Of a stretch of DNA of 64,000 bases, positions 1 to 12,587 are shown piece by piece; position 1 is the stretch's first letter; the number at the start of each line of letters is the position of its first letter. The notes under the pieces were generated by a model, which saw only the letters and a program-made list of their open reading frames with translations, ran no database searches and was not told the DNA's origin. Source of the stretch: Acinetobacter sp. GSS19. Its GTDB lineage: Bacteria > Pseudomonadota > Gammaproteobacteria > Pseudomonadales > Moraxellaceae. Position numbers and translations under genes: made by a program. The DNA is taken from the NCBI RefSeq assembly GCF_028621895.1, contig NZ_CP117520.1, positions 124,001 through 188,000 on the forward strand. The letters are read 5' to 3'.

Positions 1-210
1 GTCAAGATCAATGCAATTAACCTTGAAGGTCAAGCAGTTGAGATAGAAGCTGACGGACTTCTCGCTGTTTGTATCCAACATGAAATGGATCACTTAAAAG
101 GTAAATTGTTCGTCGATTATTTGTCGCCGTTAAAACGTCAACGTGCTCGGGAAAAAATAGAAAAAGTGACCCGACAAAAAGAACGTCAAAAAGTGGCGGT
201 CAAACGCTAA
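1..210 (+). CDS. def: Peptide deformylase, C-terminal part (cut by window start)
   Basis: The reading frame is open from base 1 to a TAA at 208-210, giving the last 69 residues. It carries the metal-binding helix HEMDH followed by LKG, the HExxH motif 3 of peptide deformylases, and a basic Lys/Arg-rich tail. The enzyme removes the formyl group from the N-terminal Met of nascent proteins at the ribosome exit, using Fe2+ or Zn2+ held by two His of this motif and a Cys that lies upstream of the window. The gene start and the other two motifs are not visible. A hairpin terminator follows directly. Confidence 0.93.
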   Translation, partial: VKINAINLEGQAVEIEADGLLAVCIQHEMDHLKGKLFVDYLSPLKRQRAREKIEKVTRQKERQKVAVKR

Positions 211-232
211 CTTTTTAGGCATTAGTCGAAGA

Positions 233-258
233 AAAGCCCAATCTTGAATTGGGCTTTG
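233..258 (+). terminator. Rho-independent terminator after def
   Basis: A 9-bp perfect stem (233-241 with 249-257, AAAGCCCAA/TTGGGCTTT) closes a 7-base loop. The T-run is short, so strength is moderate. Confidence 0.7.
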
Positions 259-294
259 CTATACTGGTCGCGTAAAAATTTTGAGATTCAAGAT

Positions 295-720
295 TTGTTC
301 GTACGTAGTGGGTTACTGCTGTCTTTTGCAGCGGTATTTTTACAGATTGCGGTATTTTTACAGCCTCTGCTACCTAAGCAGTATCAGGTTGCGCCTATCT
401 GTGAAACCATTACCCGTGCACTGCTGCTTTCTCCTGCTACAACTTTACATTCCTCCACTGTGCATGAACATGCGCTTCATGCAGAACATCAGCAAGTTGT
501 TAAACAAACCGGTCATGATCATCATGATGCCAACCATCAATGCCAATACTGTACCGTGTATGGCAATCTGGTACTGCCGCCAGAACTTGAGGTGAAGCAG
601 GTTTTGGATCGTATCCAGGTTCGCCTGATGGCATTTCAACAGGCATTTAGCCATGTCTGGTTTGTTCTGCAGCGACTGTTTCTCATTCCCCAAGGCAGGG
701 CACCCCCTATTTTTGCATAA
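295..720 (+). CDS. DUF2946 family protein, His/Cys-rich, linked to copper receptor
   Basis: A small secreted or membrane-anchored protein with a hydrophobic N-terminus (FVRSGLLLSFAAVF...) and a metal-ligand-rich middle: many His residues (HEHALHAEH, HDHHDANH) running into HQCQYC, and the QGRAPP end typical of DUF2946 proteins. The molecular function is not known; these proteins usually sit beside copper or heme TonB receptors, as here (oprC begins 74 bp downstream). The frame contains no ATG. It is open from a TTG at 244, but that codon lies in the def terminator hairpin, so I prefer the TTG at 295, placed just before the hydrophobic segment; GAGA at 283-286 is a weak ribosome site. I infer periplasmic copper handling from context and ligands. 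The start is uncertain. Confidence 0.75.
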   Translation: MFVRSGLLLSFAAVFLQIAVFLQPLLPKQYQVAPICETITRALLLSPATTLHSSTVHEHALHAEHQQVVKQTGHDHHDANHQCQYCTVYGNLVLPPELEVKQVLDRIQVRLMAFQQAFSHVWFVLQRLFLIPQGRAPPIFA

Positions 721-794
721 ACAAAACGTTGCGTTTTTCCGGGTCTTCTATGAGGCCTGCACAGTTTTATTTATGTATTAAAAGGTATTGTGCG

Positions 795-2840
795 ATGTCA
801 CACCCTCAATTTTTATTACAGCCGCTCACGGCTGCGGTTTTGGCTGCGTGTTCTTCTACATTAGTATGGGCAAATGATGCCGAAAGTTCATCTGAACACA
901 CCTTGCACTCTTTGGCACCGCTGGTTGTTACTGCACAACAAGCCAATGATGCCAATGGTCTGATCGTACACGCTGATCCGAAACAGCCAATTCAACCGGT
1001 TCCAGCTACGGATGGTGCTGATTACTTACAAAGTATTATGGGTTTTAACTCGGTCAATAGTGGCGCAGGGACCAATGGGGATGTGACCTTCCGTGGCATG
1101 TTTGGTTCACGCATTAAAATTCTGACCGATGGCACAGAAAATTTAGGGGCCTGTCCATCGCGTATGGATGCACCAACTTCTTATATTTCACCGGAAAGTT
1201 ATGACCGGATCTCGGTGATTAAAGGCCCGCAAACCGTACAGTATGCCAATACCGGTTCTGCTGCGACGGTGATTTTTGAGCGTGGTCCAGAAACAGAACT
1301 CTCTGCTGAAAAGCATTATCGTGGTCAGGCCAGTGTGCTGCTTGGTTCCTATGGCCGTCTGGATCAAAATGTTGAAACCGCCATTGGCGACGAAACTAAA
1401 TATATCCGTTTAAATGCCAATCGTTCCGAGTCGGATGATTATCAAGATGGCAATGGCGATGCTGTACCTTCCGCATGGGAACGCTGGAATACTGATGTCG
1501 CTTTGGGGTGGACACCGGATGAAAATACTTGGTTGGAACTCAGTGGTGGCAAGGCGGATGGCGAAGCCGTTTATGCTGGCCGTATGATGGATGGCTCCAA
1601 GTTTGCCCGTGAAAGTCTGGGATTGCGTTTTGAAAAGAAAAACCTGACAGATGTGATTAAAAAGGTTGAAGGGCAAATCAACTACAATTTTAACGATCAT
1701 GTCATGGATAGTTTTAGCTTACGTGAGTTTAAACCTATGGGCATGATGCAGATGCCTATGGCAACAAATGTAACACGTCGCACATTAAATGCACGGTTGG
1801 CGATGACCAGCGAATGGGATAAAACCCAGTTGATCACCGGTCTAGATACGCAGAACAACAAACATGCGCTTGGAAAATATTATCCTCTTAAACCTGCTGA
1901 TAATGTGCCGGTAACAACGGATATGAAATTCCATTCATATGGTGCATTTGGTGAACTTAATTATCAACTGACTGATCAAAATAAATTAGTTACGGGTGTC
2001 CGTGTTGACCAAGTCAATGTGAAAGATGAACGTGCAGCATCAGCAAGTTTTAATCGTGAGTTGAATAAAACTTTACCAAGTGCTTTTATCCGTCTAGAGA
2101 ACCAACATCCAAATCATGATGCTAAAACCTATGTGGGTTTGGGATATGTGGAGCGAATGCCGGATTACTGGGAATTATTCAGTCCTAAAACAGGAAATGA
2201 TTCTAAAGATGTCTTTAACTCCATAGATACTGAGAAAACTTTACAGTTGGATCTAGGCTATCAACATCAGCATGGCGCATTGAATTCGTGGGTATCGGCT
2301 TATGCAGGTCTGGTTAATGACTATATCTTAACGAATTATACGAATATGATGGATGCACATACCCGTAATGTCGATGCAACCATTGCTGGTGCGGAAGCCG
2401 GTGTGGGTTATCAATTTACCGATACGATTCAGGGTGACATCAGTGCCATGTATGCCTGGGGTGAAAACACTACCGATAACACACCGTTACCGCAGATTGC
2501 GCCGTTAGAAGCCCGTGTCAACCTGCGCTATGTGCAGGAGAAATATAACGTCGGCCTTTTATGGCGGATTGTGGATGATCAAAGCCGTATCAGTAAAAAC
2601 GAAGGTAATATCGTGGGATATGACTTGGGCGAAAGCAAAGGCTTTGGTACTTTATCTATTAATGGTTCTTATAACCTGCGTGAAGGTGTCGATCTCTCGG
2701 TTGGCATTGATAACCTGTTAGATAAAGCCTATGCAGAACATCTGAACAAGGCGGGCAGTGCTGGCTTTGGCTTTGCTGCGAATGAGCAATTTAATAATAT
2801 TGGCCGCAACTACTGGGCACGGATGAGTTTTAAATTTTAA
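795..2840 (+). CDS. oprC: TonB-dependent copper receptor, OprC type
   Basis: A 681-residue outer-membrane TonB-dependent receptor for copper. The ATG at 795 is followed by a signal peptide ending near VWA-NDAE; upstream in-frame starts would put a non-signal leader in front. The plug domain (about 60-180) has the family run GDVTFRGMFGSRIKILTDG and VIKGPQTVQYA; the rest forms the 22-strand barrel and ends in the C-terminal aromatic signature (ARMSFKF). The copper site described for Pseudomonas OprC, CxxxM plus HxM, is present as C120-P-S-R-M124 and H302-V-M304. A Met-rich run at 315-322 (M315, M317, M318, M320, M322) follows. It probably works with the DUF2946 protein upstream. Energy would come from TonB-ExbBD, not in this window. 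Confidence 0.92.
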   Translation: MSHPQFLLQPLTAAVLAACSSTLVWANDAESSSEHTLHSLAPLVVTAQQANDANGLIVHADPKQPIQPVPATDGADYLQSIMGFNSVNSGAGTNGDVTFRGMFGSRIKILTDGTENLGACPSRMDAPTSYISPESYDRISVIKGPQTVQYANTGSAATVIFERGPETELSAEKHYRGQASVLLGSYGRLDQNVETAIGDETKYIRLNANRSESDDYQDGNGDAVPSAWERWNTDVALGWTPDENTWLELSGGKADGEAVYAGRMMDGSKFARESLGLRFEKKNLTDVIKKVEGQINYNFNDHVMDSFSLREFKPMGMMQMPMATNVTRRTLNARLAMTSEWDKTQLITGLDTQNNKHALGKYYPLKPADNVPVTTDMKFHSYGAFGELNYQLTDQNKLVTGVRVDQVNVKDERAASASFNRELNKTLPSAFIRLENQHPNHDAKTYVGLGYVERMPDYWELFSPKTGNDSKDVFNSIDTEKTLQLDLGYQHQHGALNSWVSAYAGLVNDYILTNYTNMMDAHTRNVDATIAGAEAGVGYQFTDTIQGDISAMYAWGENTTDNTPLPQIAPLEARVNLRYVQEKYNVGLLWRIVDDQSRISKNEGNIVGYDLGESKGFGTLSINGSYNLREGVDLSVGIDNLLDKAYAEHLNKAGSAGFGFAANEQFNNIGRNYWARMSFKF

Positions 2841-2866
2841 TGACTGACTTCTGTGATTAAATACAG

Positions 2867-2894
2867 AGCCATTGTCGAAAGACAATGGCTTTTT
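2867..2894 (+). terminator. Rho-independent terminator after copper receptor
   Basis: A perfect 10-bp stem (AGCCATTGTC/GACAATGGCT) with a GAAA tetraloop is followed by a short T-run. Confidence 0.85.
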
Positions 2895-2925
2895 AATATC
2901 CATAGAATAAAAATGAGTCGTTAAA

Positions 2926-4116
2926 ATGAATCAGGTGAATACAGAAAAAGTAATAGAAGAGTTAAAAACACAAGGTTATAGCAAAATCACAGTGAAAAAC
3001 TGGAACCAAGATTTCAGGATAGAATTAGGCCGTATTCTTTATTCACAAGGTTTCAAATTTTATCAGTTTTACCGGATGCGCGATGAGCAAGATCAGTATG
3101 TGATTGTTTTGGAGGGTATCACTGTACCTTTGGAGTTGGAGCAAATCTACGCCAAAAAATCGAATTTTCTGCATAAGCTATTACCTTTAATTTTAGTGAT
3201 TATTGTACTGGCGAGCATTGTATATTTTATCAAAACGTATAGTCAGGACAGAGCGTATTCAGGATTAATGACCAGTACGGTTGTGATTATTATTCCTATT
3301 ATTTTAGGGGCATTATTGCAATATTTTGCCCTAGTACAAAAACCATCCCGATTGAGAAATACAGGCTGGTTAATTGCTTGGTCAGGATTGGCAGGGATTT
3401 TAGCTTTCGGTGCTCTTTTTCTGGGTGAAGGAACCATTTGCCTGATTATTCTCAGTCCGCTGATTTTTGTCGAATTAAAGCTTGGTACTGTGTTGATGCA
3501 AGCATTTTGCAGATATTTGTGGAAGCCAAGCTTTAAAACCTATTCATTGGCTCTTTTTCCTTTGTTACTGTTTTTTGTGTTGCCGGATTTTAGCCGGAAT
3601 TATTATGGTCAAACACAACGTGAACTCATTATTCATGCACCTCAGGATAAGGTATTCAAAGCGATTAATCAGATTGGTCAGGTACGACCGGAAGAAGTTC
3701 CAGACAATTTTATTTTTATGATGGGCTTTCCTAAACCTACTTTTGGCATGACCGAACAAAGAAAAGAAAGGATGGTCAGAACCATTCAATGGGAACGTGG
3801 AGTTCAGTTTGAAGAACGGGTGACTGCATCTCATGCACCCTATTTATTAAGCTGGACCTATCAGTTTAGTCCGACATCCTTTCCGAAGGGCTCAATGGAT
3901 GACCATGTCAAGATTGGCGGGCCTTATTTCGATTTATTGAAGACGGATTATCAACTTGAAAAACTGGATAATAATACGACTAAACTGATTTTAACCATCG
4001 ATTACCGCTTATCCACAGAATACAACTGGTATAGCAAACTTTGGGTAAATTATGTGTTAAATGAGTTTAGTGATGTGGTGATGCAGATTCATAAACAGCG
4101 TTTAGAACATAAATAA
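2926..4116 (+). CDS. Membrane protein with C-terminal START/SRPBCC-like domain, unknown function
   Basis: I do not recognise this 396-residue protein as a named family. Visible parts: a cytosolic N-terminus of about 85 residues with alternating charged and aromatic residues; four or more hydrophobic segments between about 86 and 225 (PLILVIIVLASIVYF, VVIIIPIILGALLQYF, and others); then a soluble domain from about 232 starting ELIIHAPQDKVFKAINQI, which has the opening beta-helix pattern of the SRPBCC/polyketide-cyclase fold, and a long final helix. Such domains bind hydrophobic ligands or regulate membrane enzymes, but no ligand can be named. The ATG at 2926 is the first plausible start; GAG at 2915 is a weak ribosome site. 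Transcription is probably separate, since a terminator lies just upstream. Confidence 0.7.
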   Translation: MNQVNTEKVIEELKTQGYSKITVKNWNQDFRIELGRILYSQGFKFYQFYRMRDEQDQYVIVLEGITVPLELEQIYAKKSNFLHKLLPLILVIIVLASIVYFIKTYSQDRAYSGLMTSTVVIIIPIILGALLQYFALVQKPSRLRNTGWLIAWSGLAGILAFGALFLGEGTICLIILSPLIFVELKLGTVLMQAFCRYLWKPSFKTYSLALFPLLLFFVLPDFSRNYYGQTQRELIIHAPQDKVFKAINQIGQVRPEEVPDNFIFMMGFPKPTFGMTEQRKERMVRTIQWERGVQFEERVTASHAPYLLSWTYQFSPTSFPKGSMDDHVKIGGPYFDLLKTDYQLEKLDNNTTKLILTIDYRLSTEYNWYSKLWVNYVLNEFSDVVMQIHKQRLEHK

Positions 4117-4346
4117 TGCATCGTTTTGTTGCATGTGGGTATTTTTGAAATTGCATTTTTAACTTTTGTTGTTAAATAACAAACACTTGCTTTTATTTAA
4201 ATGATTTCAAATTCAAATTCAAATACATGGCAGCTACTTAAATTTTAGTAATTTATGGTTAAAATAAATTAATCATAAAAAATAATAGCTTAATTGTATC
4301 TGTGTTGGAAAAACATCCACATGAAATTAAATGCCAAAGTAAAGTG

Positions 4347-4374
4347 TTGCATGTAAAAAAAAATGGCCTATAAT
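4347..4374 (+). promoter_or_regulatory. rRNA promoter P1
   Basis: TTGCAT (4347-4352), a 16-bp spacer and TATAAT (4369-4374), then a GCG-containing discriminator as in stringently controlled rRNA promoters. An A-rich tract precedes it. Confidence 0.8.
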
Positions 4375-4448
4375 GCGAATCCATCGGCGGCGCTGTTGAA
4401 TAAAACTTGTTGAAAATCAATCGATTGGAAATAAGTTAAATTTAAGAG

Positions 4449-4476
4449 TTGACATTCTGGATAAACAGAGTAGTAT
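4449..4476 (+). promoter_or_regulatory. rRNA promoter P2
   Basis: Consensus TTGACA (4449-4454), a 16-bp spacer and TAGTAT (4471-4476), about 100 bp downstream of P1, giving the usual tandem arrangement. Confidence 0.7.
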
Positions 4477-4527
4477 AGCCGACCTAGCTTGATGCTGACG
4501 AAGCATCGAGAAGATCATTAAGAGATT

Positions 4528-4556
4528 ATGAAGAACAACTTGTGTGGATTTTTACT
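4528..4556 (+). other. 5' arm of 16S pre-rRNA processing stem
   Basis: This stretch (ATGAAGAACAACTTG, then TGTGGATT and TTACT) is the near-perfect reverse complement of 6238-6267 downstream of 16S. The arms would pair into a long stem enclosing 16S rRNA, the usual RNase III substrate. Confidence 0.85.
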
Positions 4557-4685
4557 GGTTGATTGATCGATATATTATCATTGATTGAATTGGTAGAAAT
4601 TACTCGAAGTTTATTTGAGCGAATTTTTAGTCAGTAAGATTAATGAGCCAGATTTGGCCACTTCGAAAAAGTGGCAAATGATTTT

Positions 4686-6220
<1,535 letters not shown>

Positions 6221-6237
6221 ACGAAAGATTGACGATT

Positions 6238-6267
6238 AGTAAGAATCCACAACAAGTTGTTCTTCAT
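6238..6267 (+). other. 3' arm of 16S pre-rRNA processing stem
   Basis: Reverse complement of 4528-4556 with one bulge and one mismatch; closes the 16S precursor stem. Confidence 0.85.
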
Positions 6268-6281
6268 GACGATGTATCTGA

Positions 6282-6358
<77 letters not shown>

Positions 6359-6396
6359 TGACATACTCATACGATACATTGACTAATGATATAGCT

Positions 6397-6472
6397 GGGG
6401 ACTTAGCTTAGTTGGTAGAGCGCCTGCTTTGCACGCAGGAGGTCAGGAGTTCGACTCTCCTAGTCTCCACCA
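6397..6472 (+). tRNA. tRNA-Ala (anticodon TGC)
   Basis: A 76-base cloverleaf, second spacer tRNA: acceptor GGGGACT/AGTCTCC, anticodon arm CCTGCTTTGCACGCAGG, T-arm GTTCGACTC, encoded CCA at 6470-6472. The Ile-Ala pair is the common spacer type. Confidence 0.97.
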
Positions 6473-6827
6473 CGTATTTCGGTACGAGGCTAAAGCTAAA
6501 GATTGCAGAACTTAATGAATACGATGATGTTTATTAATTTCTGTGATTTAAGTATCACGGTATTAAGCATGACCTGACGAAGGCGTGTTTATTCATTAAC
6601 AGATTGGCAAAATTGAGTCTAAAATAAATTGTTCACTCAATTCAGAAGACAGTAGCAAGCAATTGTGAATGTTGAATGAAATTGAGAACTAGCAAATTAA
6701 CTGAATCAAGCGTTTTGGTATATGAATTTAGATTGAAGCTGTACAGTGCTTAAATGCACGGGCAACAAACTGTGGATTGACTAAGTAATTAGTTAATCTG
6801 TCTTGATCCTACTTGTAGGGATTAACG
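6473..6827 (+). other. tRNA-23S internal transcribed spacer
   Basis: A gene-free, A+T-rich transcribed spacer of 355 bp between tRNA-Ala and the 23S processing stem. I see no further tRNA or open frame with a ribosome site. Confidence 0.7.
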
Positions 6828-6844
6828 ACTGTTTGGGGTTGTAT

Positions 6845-6851
<7 letters not shown>
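6828..6851 (+). other. 5' arm of 23S pre-rRNA processing stem
   Basis: ACTGTTTGGG followed by GTTGTATAGTCAAG is the reverse complement of 9726-9750 apart from one base. The stem reaches into the first bases of 23S, as is usual. Confidence 0.85.
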
Positions 6852-9725
<2,874 letters not shown>

Positions 9726-9734
<9 letters not shown>

Positions 9735-9750
9735 ACAACACCCAAACAGT
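9726..9750 (+). other. 3' arm of 23S pre-rRNA processing stem
   Basis: Pairs with 6828-6851 over about 24 bp with one mismatch or bulge. Confidence 0.85.
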
Positions 9751-9904
9751 TGTTGTATCAAGCTAGATTCATCATAAATACTTGATTTAGTTAAAACTAA
9801 AGCTAAAATGAACACCTTAAAGTAAGATTCAATACAGCCCAATCTGTTCAAGATTTGGTAACTAAGTGGCATCAAGTAAGACCACTGAAAACCATAACAG
9901 TTGT

Positions 9905-10019
9905 GCTGGCGACAATAGCAAGAGTGAACCACCTGATCCCTTCCCGAACTCAGAAGTGAAACCTCTTCGCGCTGATGGTAGTGTGGGGTTACCCATGTGA
10001 GAGTAAGTCATCGCCAGCT
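9905..10019 (+). rRNA. rrf: 5S ribosomal RNA
   Basis: A 115-base 5S rRNA with terminal helix GCTGGCG/CGCCAGC, the conserved CCCGAACTC loop A/B region and GATGGTAGT. It follows 23S after a 170-bp spacer and ends the operon. Confidence 0.95.
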
Positions 10020-10030
10020 CATTATTCCTA

Positions 10031-10065
10031 AAAACCCCCACCATTAAATATGGTGGGGGTTTTTT
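10031..10065 (+). terminator. Strong terminator of the rRNA operon
   Basis: A perfect 14-bp stem (10031-10044 with 10050-10063, core ACCCCCACCAT) with a 5-base loop and a T-run. Confidence 0.95.
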
Positions 10066-10378
10066 CTTTGCCTAGTAAAAAATGCAAAAGATTTTACCCA
10101 CGCCTTAGTTTACTGATCATCAATCCAACTAGATTGAACTGTTCAACATGATTGGTAATGGATAATGAGGAAATAGAAACTTTAAGACTTCAGTTCGGGT
10201 AAAAACTGCATATGAAAGGCCTAGCAACTGGATTTAGTGATGGAAAATATTCACATTTAAAGTAACTTAGCGAACACTAGAAAAATAGATGAAAAAGAAA
10301 GTAATCACTTATTTTATAAATACCTTTAAAGTATGCTAATGTACTTTTATTGCTATTGTGCTGTAACTAGATTTAACA
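10066..10378. other. Intergenic region between rRNA operon and ybaK
   Basis: A 313-bp A+T-rich stretch with no supported gene. It must hold the ybaK promoter; TATGCT at 10332-10337 is a possible -10 but no good -35 is seen, and there is no Shine-Dalgarno sequence before the ybaK ATG. Confidence 0.5.
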
Positions 10379-10846
10379 ATGACTCCTGCGACCAAATTAT
10401 TAAAAAGTCAAAAAATTGAATTTTCCATACATACTTATGAGCATGATGTCAGTATTAAAAATTTTGGACTCGAAGCGGCTGAGAAATTGAATTTAAAACT
10501 CACTGAAGTCTTCAAGACATTGCTGGTTACTGATGATAAAAATTATTATGTAATGGTCCTTCCTGTCGCTCATCAATTGAGCTTGAAAAAAGCCGCAGCT
10601 GCGTTAAGCTGTAAGAAATTACAAATGGCAGAGATGAAAGATGCTGAGCGTTTAACTGGTTATTTGGTGGGAGGAATCAGTCCGTTAGCACAGAAAAAAC
10701 GCTTAAAAACGGTCATTGATCAGAGTGCATTAGACCTTAGCAAAATGTATGTGAGTGGTGGAAAGCGTGGACTGGATATTGGCCTCAGTCCACAAGATTT
10801 GGCCCGACTCACTCAAGCAAGTTTTGCAGACCTTCAGGATATATAA
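10379..10846 (+). CDS. ybaK: Cys-tRNA(Pro)/Cys-tRNA(Cys) deacylase YbaK
   Basis: A 155-residue single-domain editing protein of the INS/YbaK superfamily. It hydrolyses Cys-tRNA(Pro) made by mistake by prolyl-tRNA synthetase, acting in trans in the cytosol. The catalytic-pocket Lys is K46 (VFKTLLV) as in E. coli YbaK, and the substrate loop VGGISP is at 97-102; length matches the family. It is alone, between the rRNA operon and a transporter, so it is probably monocistronic. The ATG has no visible Shine-Dalgarno sequence, which may mean weak or leader-poor translation. Confidence 0.93.
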   Translation: MTPATKLLKSQKIEFSIHTYEHDVSIKNFGLEAAEKLNLKLTEVFKTLLVTDDKNYYVMVLPVAHQLSLKKAAAALSCKKLQMAEMKDAERLTGYLVGGISPLAQKKRLKTVIDQSALDLSKMYVSGGKRGLDIGLSPQDLARLTQASFADLQDI

Positions 10847-11109
10847 TTTTTAAAAGTTGAGAATTTTACTAGGATTTTAAATGGTAAAATTATTAAAAAT
10901 CATATACTTAATTTATTTCAATCAGGTTTTTAAACTATAAAAGTGGATTTTTCCATTATTTCATTTTGATATTAAAAATCGTTAAAATCTGCATATCCTA
11001 TACTTTTAAGGCATAGACATATGCGAAATCGGTTTTGGACTTTAGTTGAGCATGTCCGTATTGTGTAGACCTAAGATAAGTATGGGTCTTCACAAGATGG
11101 AGGTGAAGC

Positions 11110-12483
11110 ATGACTCAAGAAAAACTGAATATCAACGAGGTCGTTGATCACGCCAAATTTACACCATTTCATTGGAGCGTTTTGATCTGGTGTTTACTGA
11201 TTATCATTTTTGATGGTTATGATTTGGTCATCTATGGCGTTGCCTTGCCATTGCTGATGCAAGAATGGGCGCTGTCAACTGTACAAGCGGGCTTGCTTGC
11301 GAGTTGTGCCTTGTTCGGTATGATGTTTGGTGCCATGGGATTTGGTACCCTGTCCGACAAATTGGGTCGTAAAAAGACTATTATGATCTGTGTAGCGCTT
11401 TTCAGTGGCTTCACGTTCTTAGGAGCTTACGCATCTAACCCAGTTGAGTTTGGTATTTTACGTTTCATCGCAGGTCTTGGGATCGGTGGTGTAATGCCAA
11501 ACGTTGTTGCCTTGATGACTGAATACGCACCAAAACGCATTCGTAGCACACTCGTTGCCTTGATGTTCAGTGGCTATGCGATTGGTGGTATGTCATCTGC
11601 ATTGCTTGGTAAGTGGTTAGTCGCGGATCACGGCTGGACAATTATGTTCATGTTGGCAGGTATTCCTTTATTGGTTTTACCATTGATCTGGAAATTCCTA
11701 CCTGAATCTTTGATGTTCCTTGTAAAATCAGGCCGTCATGACCAGGCAAAAGCAATTCTGCGTAAAGTTGCACCTGAACAAACTGTAACTCCACAGACTC
11801 AATTGGTATTGAATGAAGTGATCGCTGGGGACGAAGCGCCAGTACGTGCACTGTTCCAACAAGGTCGTGCGTTCAGTACTTTCATGTTCTGGGTTGCCTT
11901 CTTCATGTGCTTGTTGATGGTGTATGCACTGGGCAGCTGGTTACCAAAACTGATGTTGTCTGCAGGCTACTCATTGGGTGCAAGCTTACTGTTCCTCTTC
12001 GCCTTGAACATCGGTGGTATGGTCGGTGCGATTGGTGGTGGTGCGTTGGCAGATAAATTCCACTTGAAACCTGTTATTACGACAATGTTTGTTGTGGGTG
12101 CTGCGGCGTTAGTTCTGCTTGGATTCAAGAGTCCACAACCAGTACTTTACACTTTGATTGCAATCGCGGGTGCTGCAACGATTGGTTCACAAATCTTGCT
12201 GTATACTTTCGTTGCACAATACTATCCAACCTCAGTACGTTCAACAGGTATGGGTTGGGCATCTGGTATCGGTCGTATCGGCGCGATCGTAGGTCCTGTG
12301 TTAACTGGTGCATTGTTGACTTACCAATTGCCACACCAAATGAACTTCTTGGTGATCGCGATTCCAGGTGTGATTGCAGCATTGGCAATCTTCATGGTGA
12401 ACTTGAAGGCTTCTGTAGAAGGCAGCAAGAAACAAGAGCAAGTTGCGACAGGTGTAGATGGCAAACGTTCTTTAGCGAACTAA
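11110..12483 (+). CDS. AAHS-family aromatic acid:H+ symporter (MFS)
   Basis: A 457-residue 12-TM major facilitator of the aromatic acid:H+ symporter family (PcaK/BenK/MucK/VanK group). The TM1 motif DGYD (35-38) holds the Asp residues needed for transport in PcaK. The loop 2-3 A-motif appears as GTLSDKLGRKK, and R-rich EYAPKRIRST and YYPTSVRSTGMG are the family's loop signatures. It would import a hydroxybenzoate, benzoate or muconate-type acid; the exact substrate cannot be read from sequence and no catabolic gene is adjacent. GGAGGTG at 11099-11105 is a good ribosome site. A terminator follows, so it is a single-gene unit with about 260 bp of upstream control region. Confidence 0.88.
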   Translation: MTQEKLNINEVVDHAKFTPFHWSVLIWCLLIIIFDGYDLVIYGVALPLLMQEWALSTVQAGLLASCALFGMMFGAMGFGTLSDKLGRKKTIMICVALFSGFTFLGAYASNPVEFGILRFIAGLGIGGVMPNVVALMTEYAPKRIRSTLVALMFSGYAIGGMSSALLGKWLVADHGWTIMFMLAGIPLLVLPLIWKFLPESLMFLVKSGRHDQAKAILRKVAPEQTVTPQTQLVLNEVIAGDEAPVRALFQQGRAFSTFMFWVAFFMCLLMVYALGSWLPKLMLSAGYSLGASLLFLFALNIGGMVGAIGGGALADKFHLKPVITTMFVVGAAALVLLGFKSPQPVLYTLIAIAGAATIGSQILLYTFVAQYYPTSVRSTGMGWASGIGRIGAIVGPVLTGALLTYQLPHQMNFLVIAIPGVIAALAIFMVNLKASVEGSKKQEQVATGVDGKRSLAN

Positions 12484-12498
12484 GCTACTGCTGATTCA

Positions 12499-12527
12499 CA
12501 AAAGAGCCTTCGGGCTCTTTTTTGTTT
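12499..12527 (+). terminator. Terminator after aromatic acid transporter
   Basis: 8-bp stem AAAGAGCC/GGCTCTTT with a TTCG loop and long T-runs. Confidence 0.92.
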
Positions 12528-12587
12528 TTTTACGCAAGGTATATTTCGGGCGTATACTACCCGGCATCGACTATCAGGTAGTGTTGT

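Larger units (their letters stand above)
4117..4685 (+). promoter_or_regulatory. Leader region of the rRNA operon
   Basis: No protein gene is seen in this 569-bp stretch. The first 230 bp are very A+T-rich, as expected for an UP-element-bearing upstream region. Two sigma-70 promoters (4347-4374 and 4449-4476) and the 5' arm of the 16S processing stem (4528-4556) lie inside it. Confidence 0.8.

Noticed and set aside
244..294. Extension of the DUF2946 gene to the TTG at 244
   Set aside because: That codon sits in the loop of the def terminator; a start inside a terminator is unlikely.
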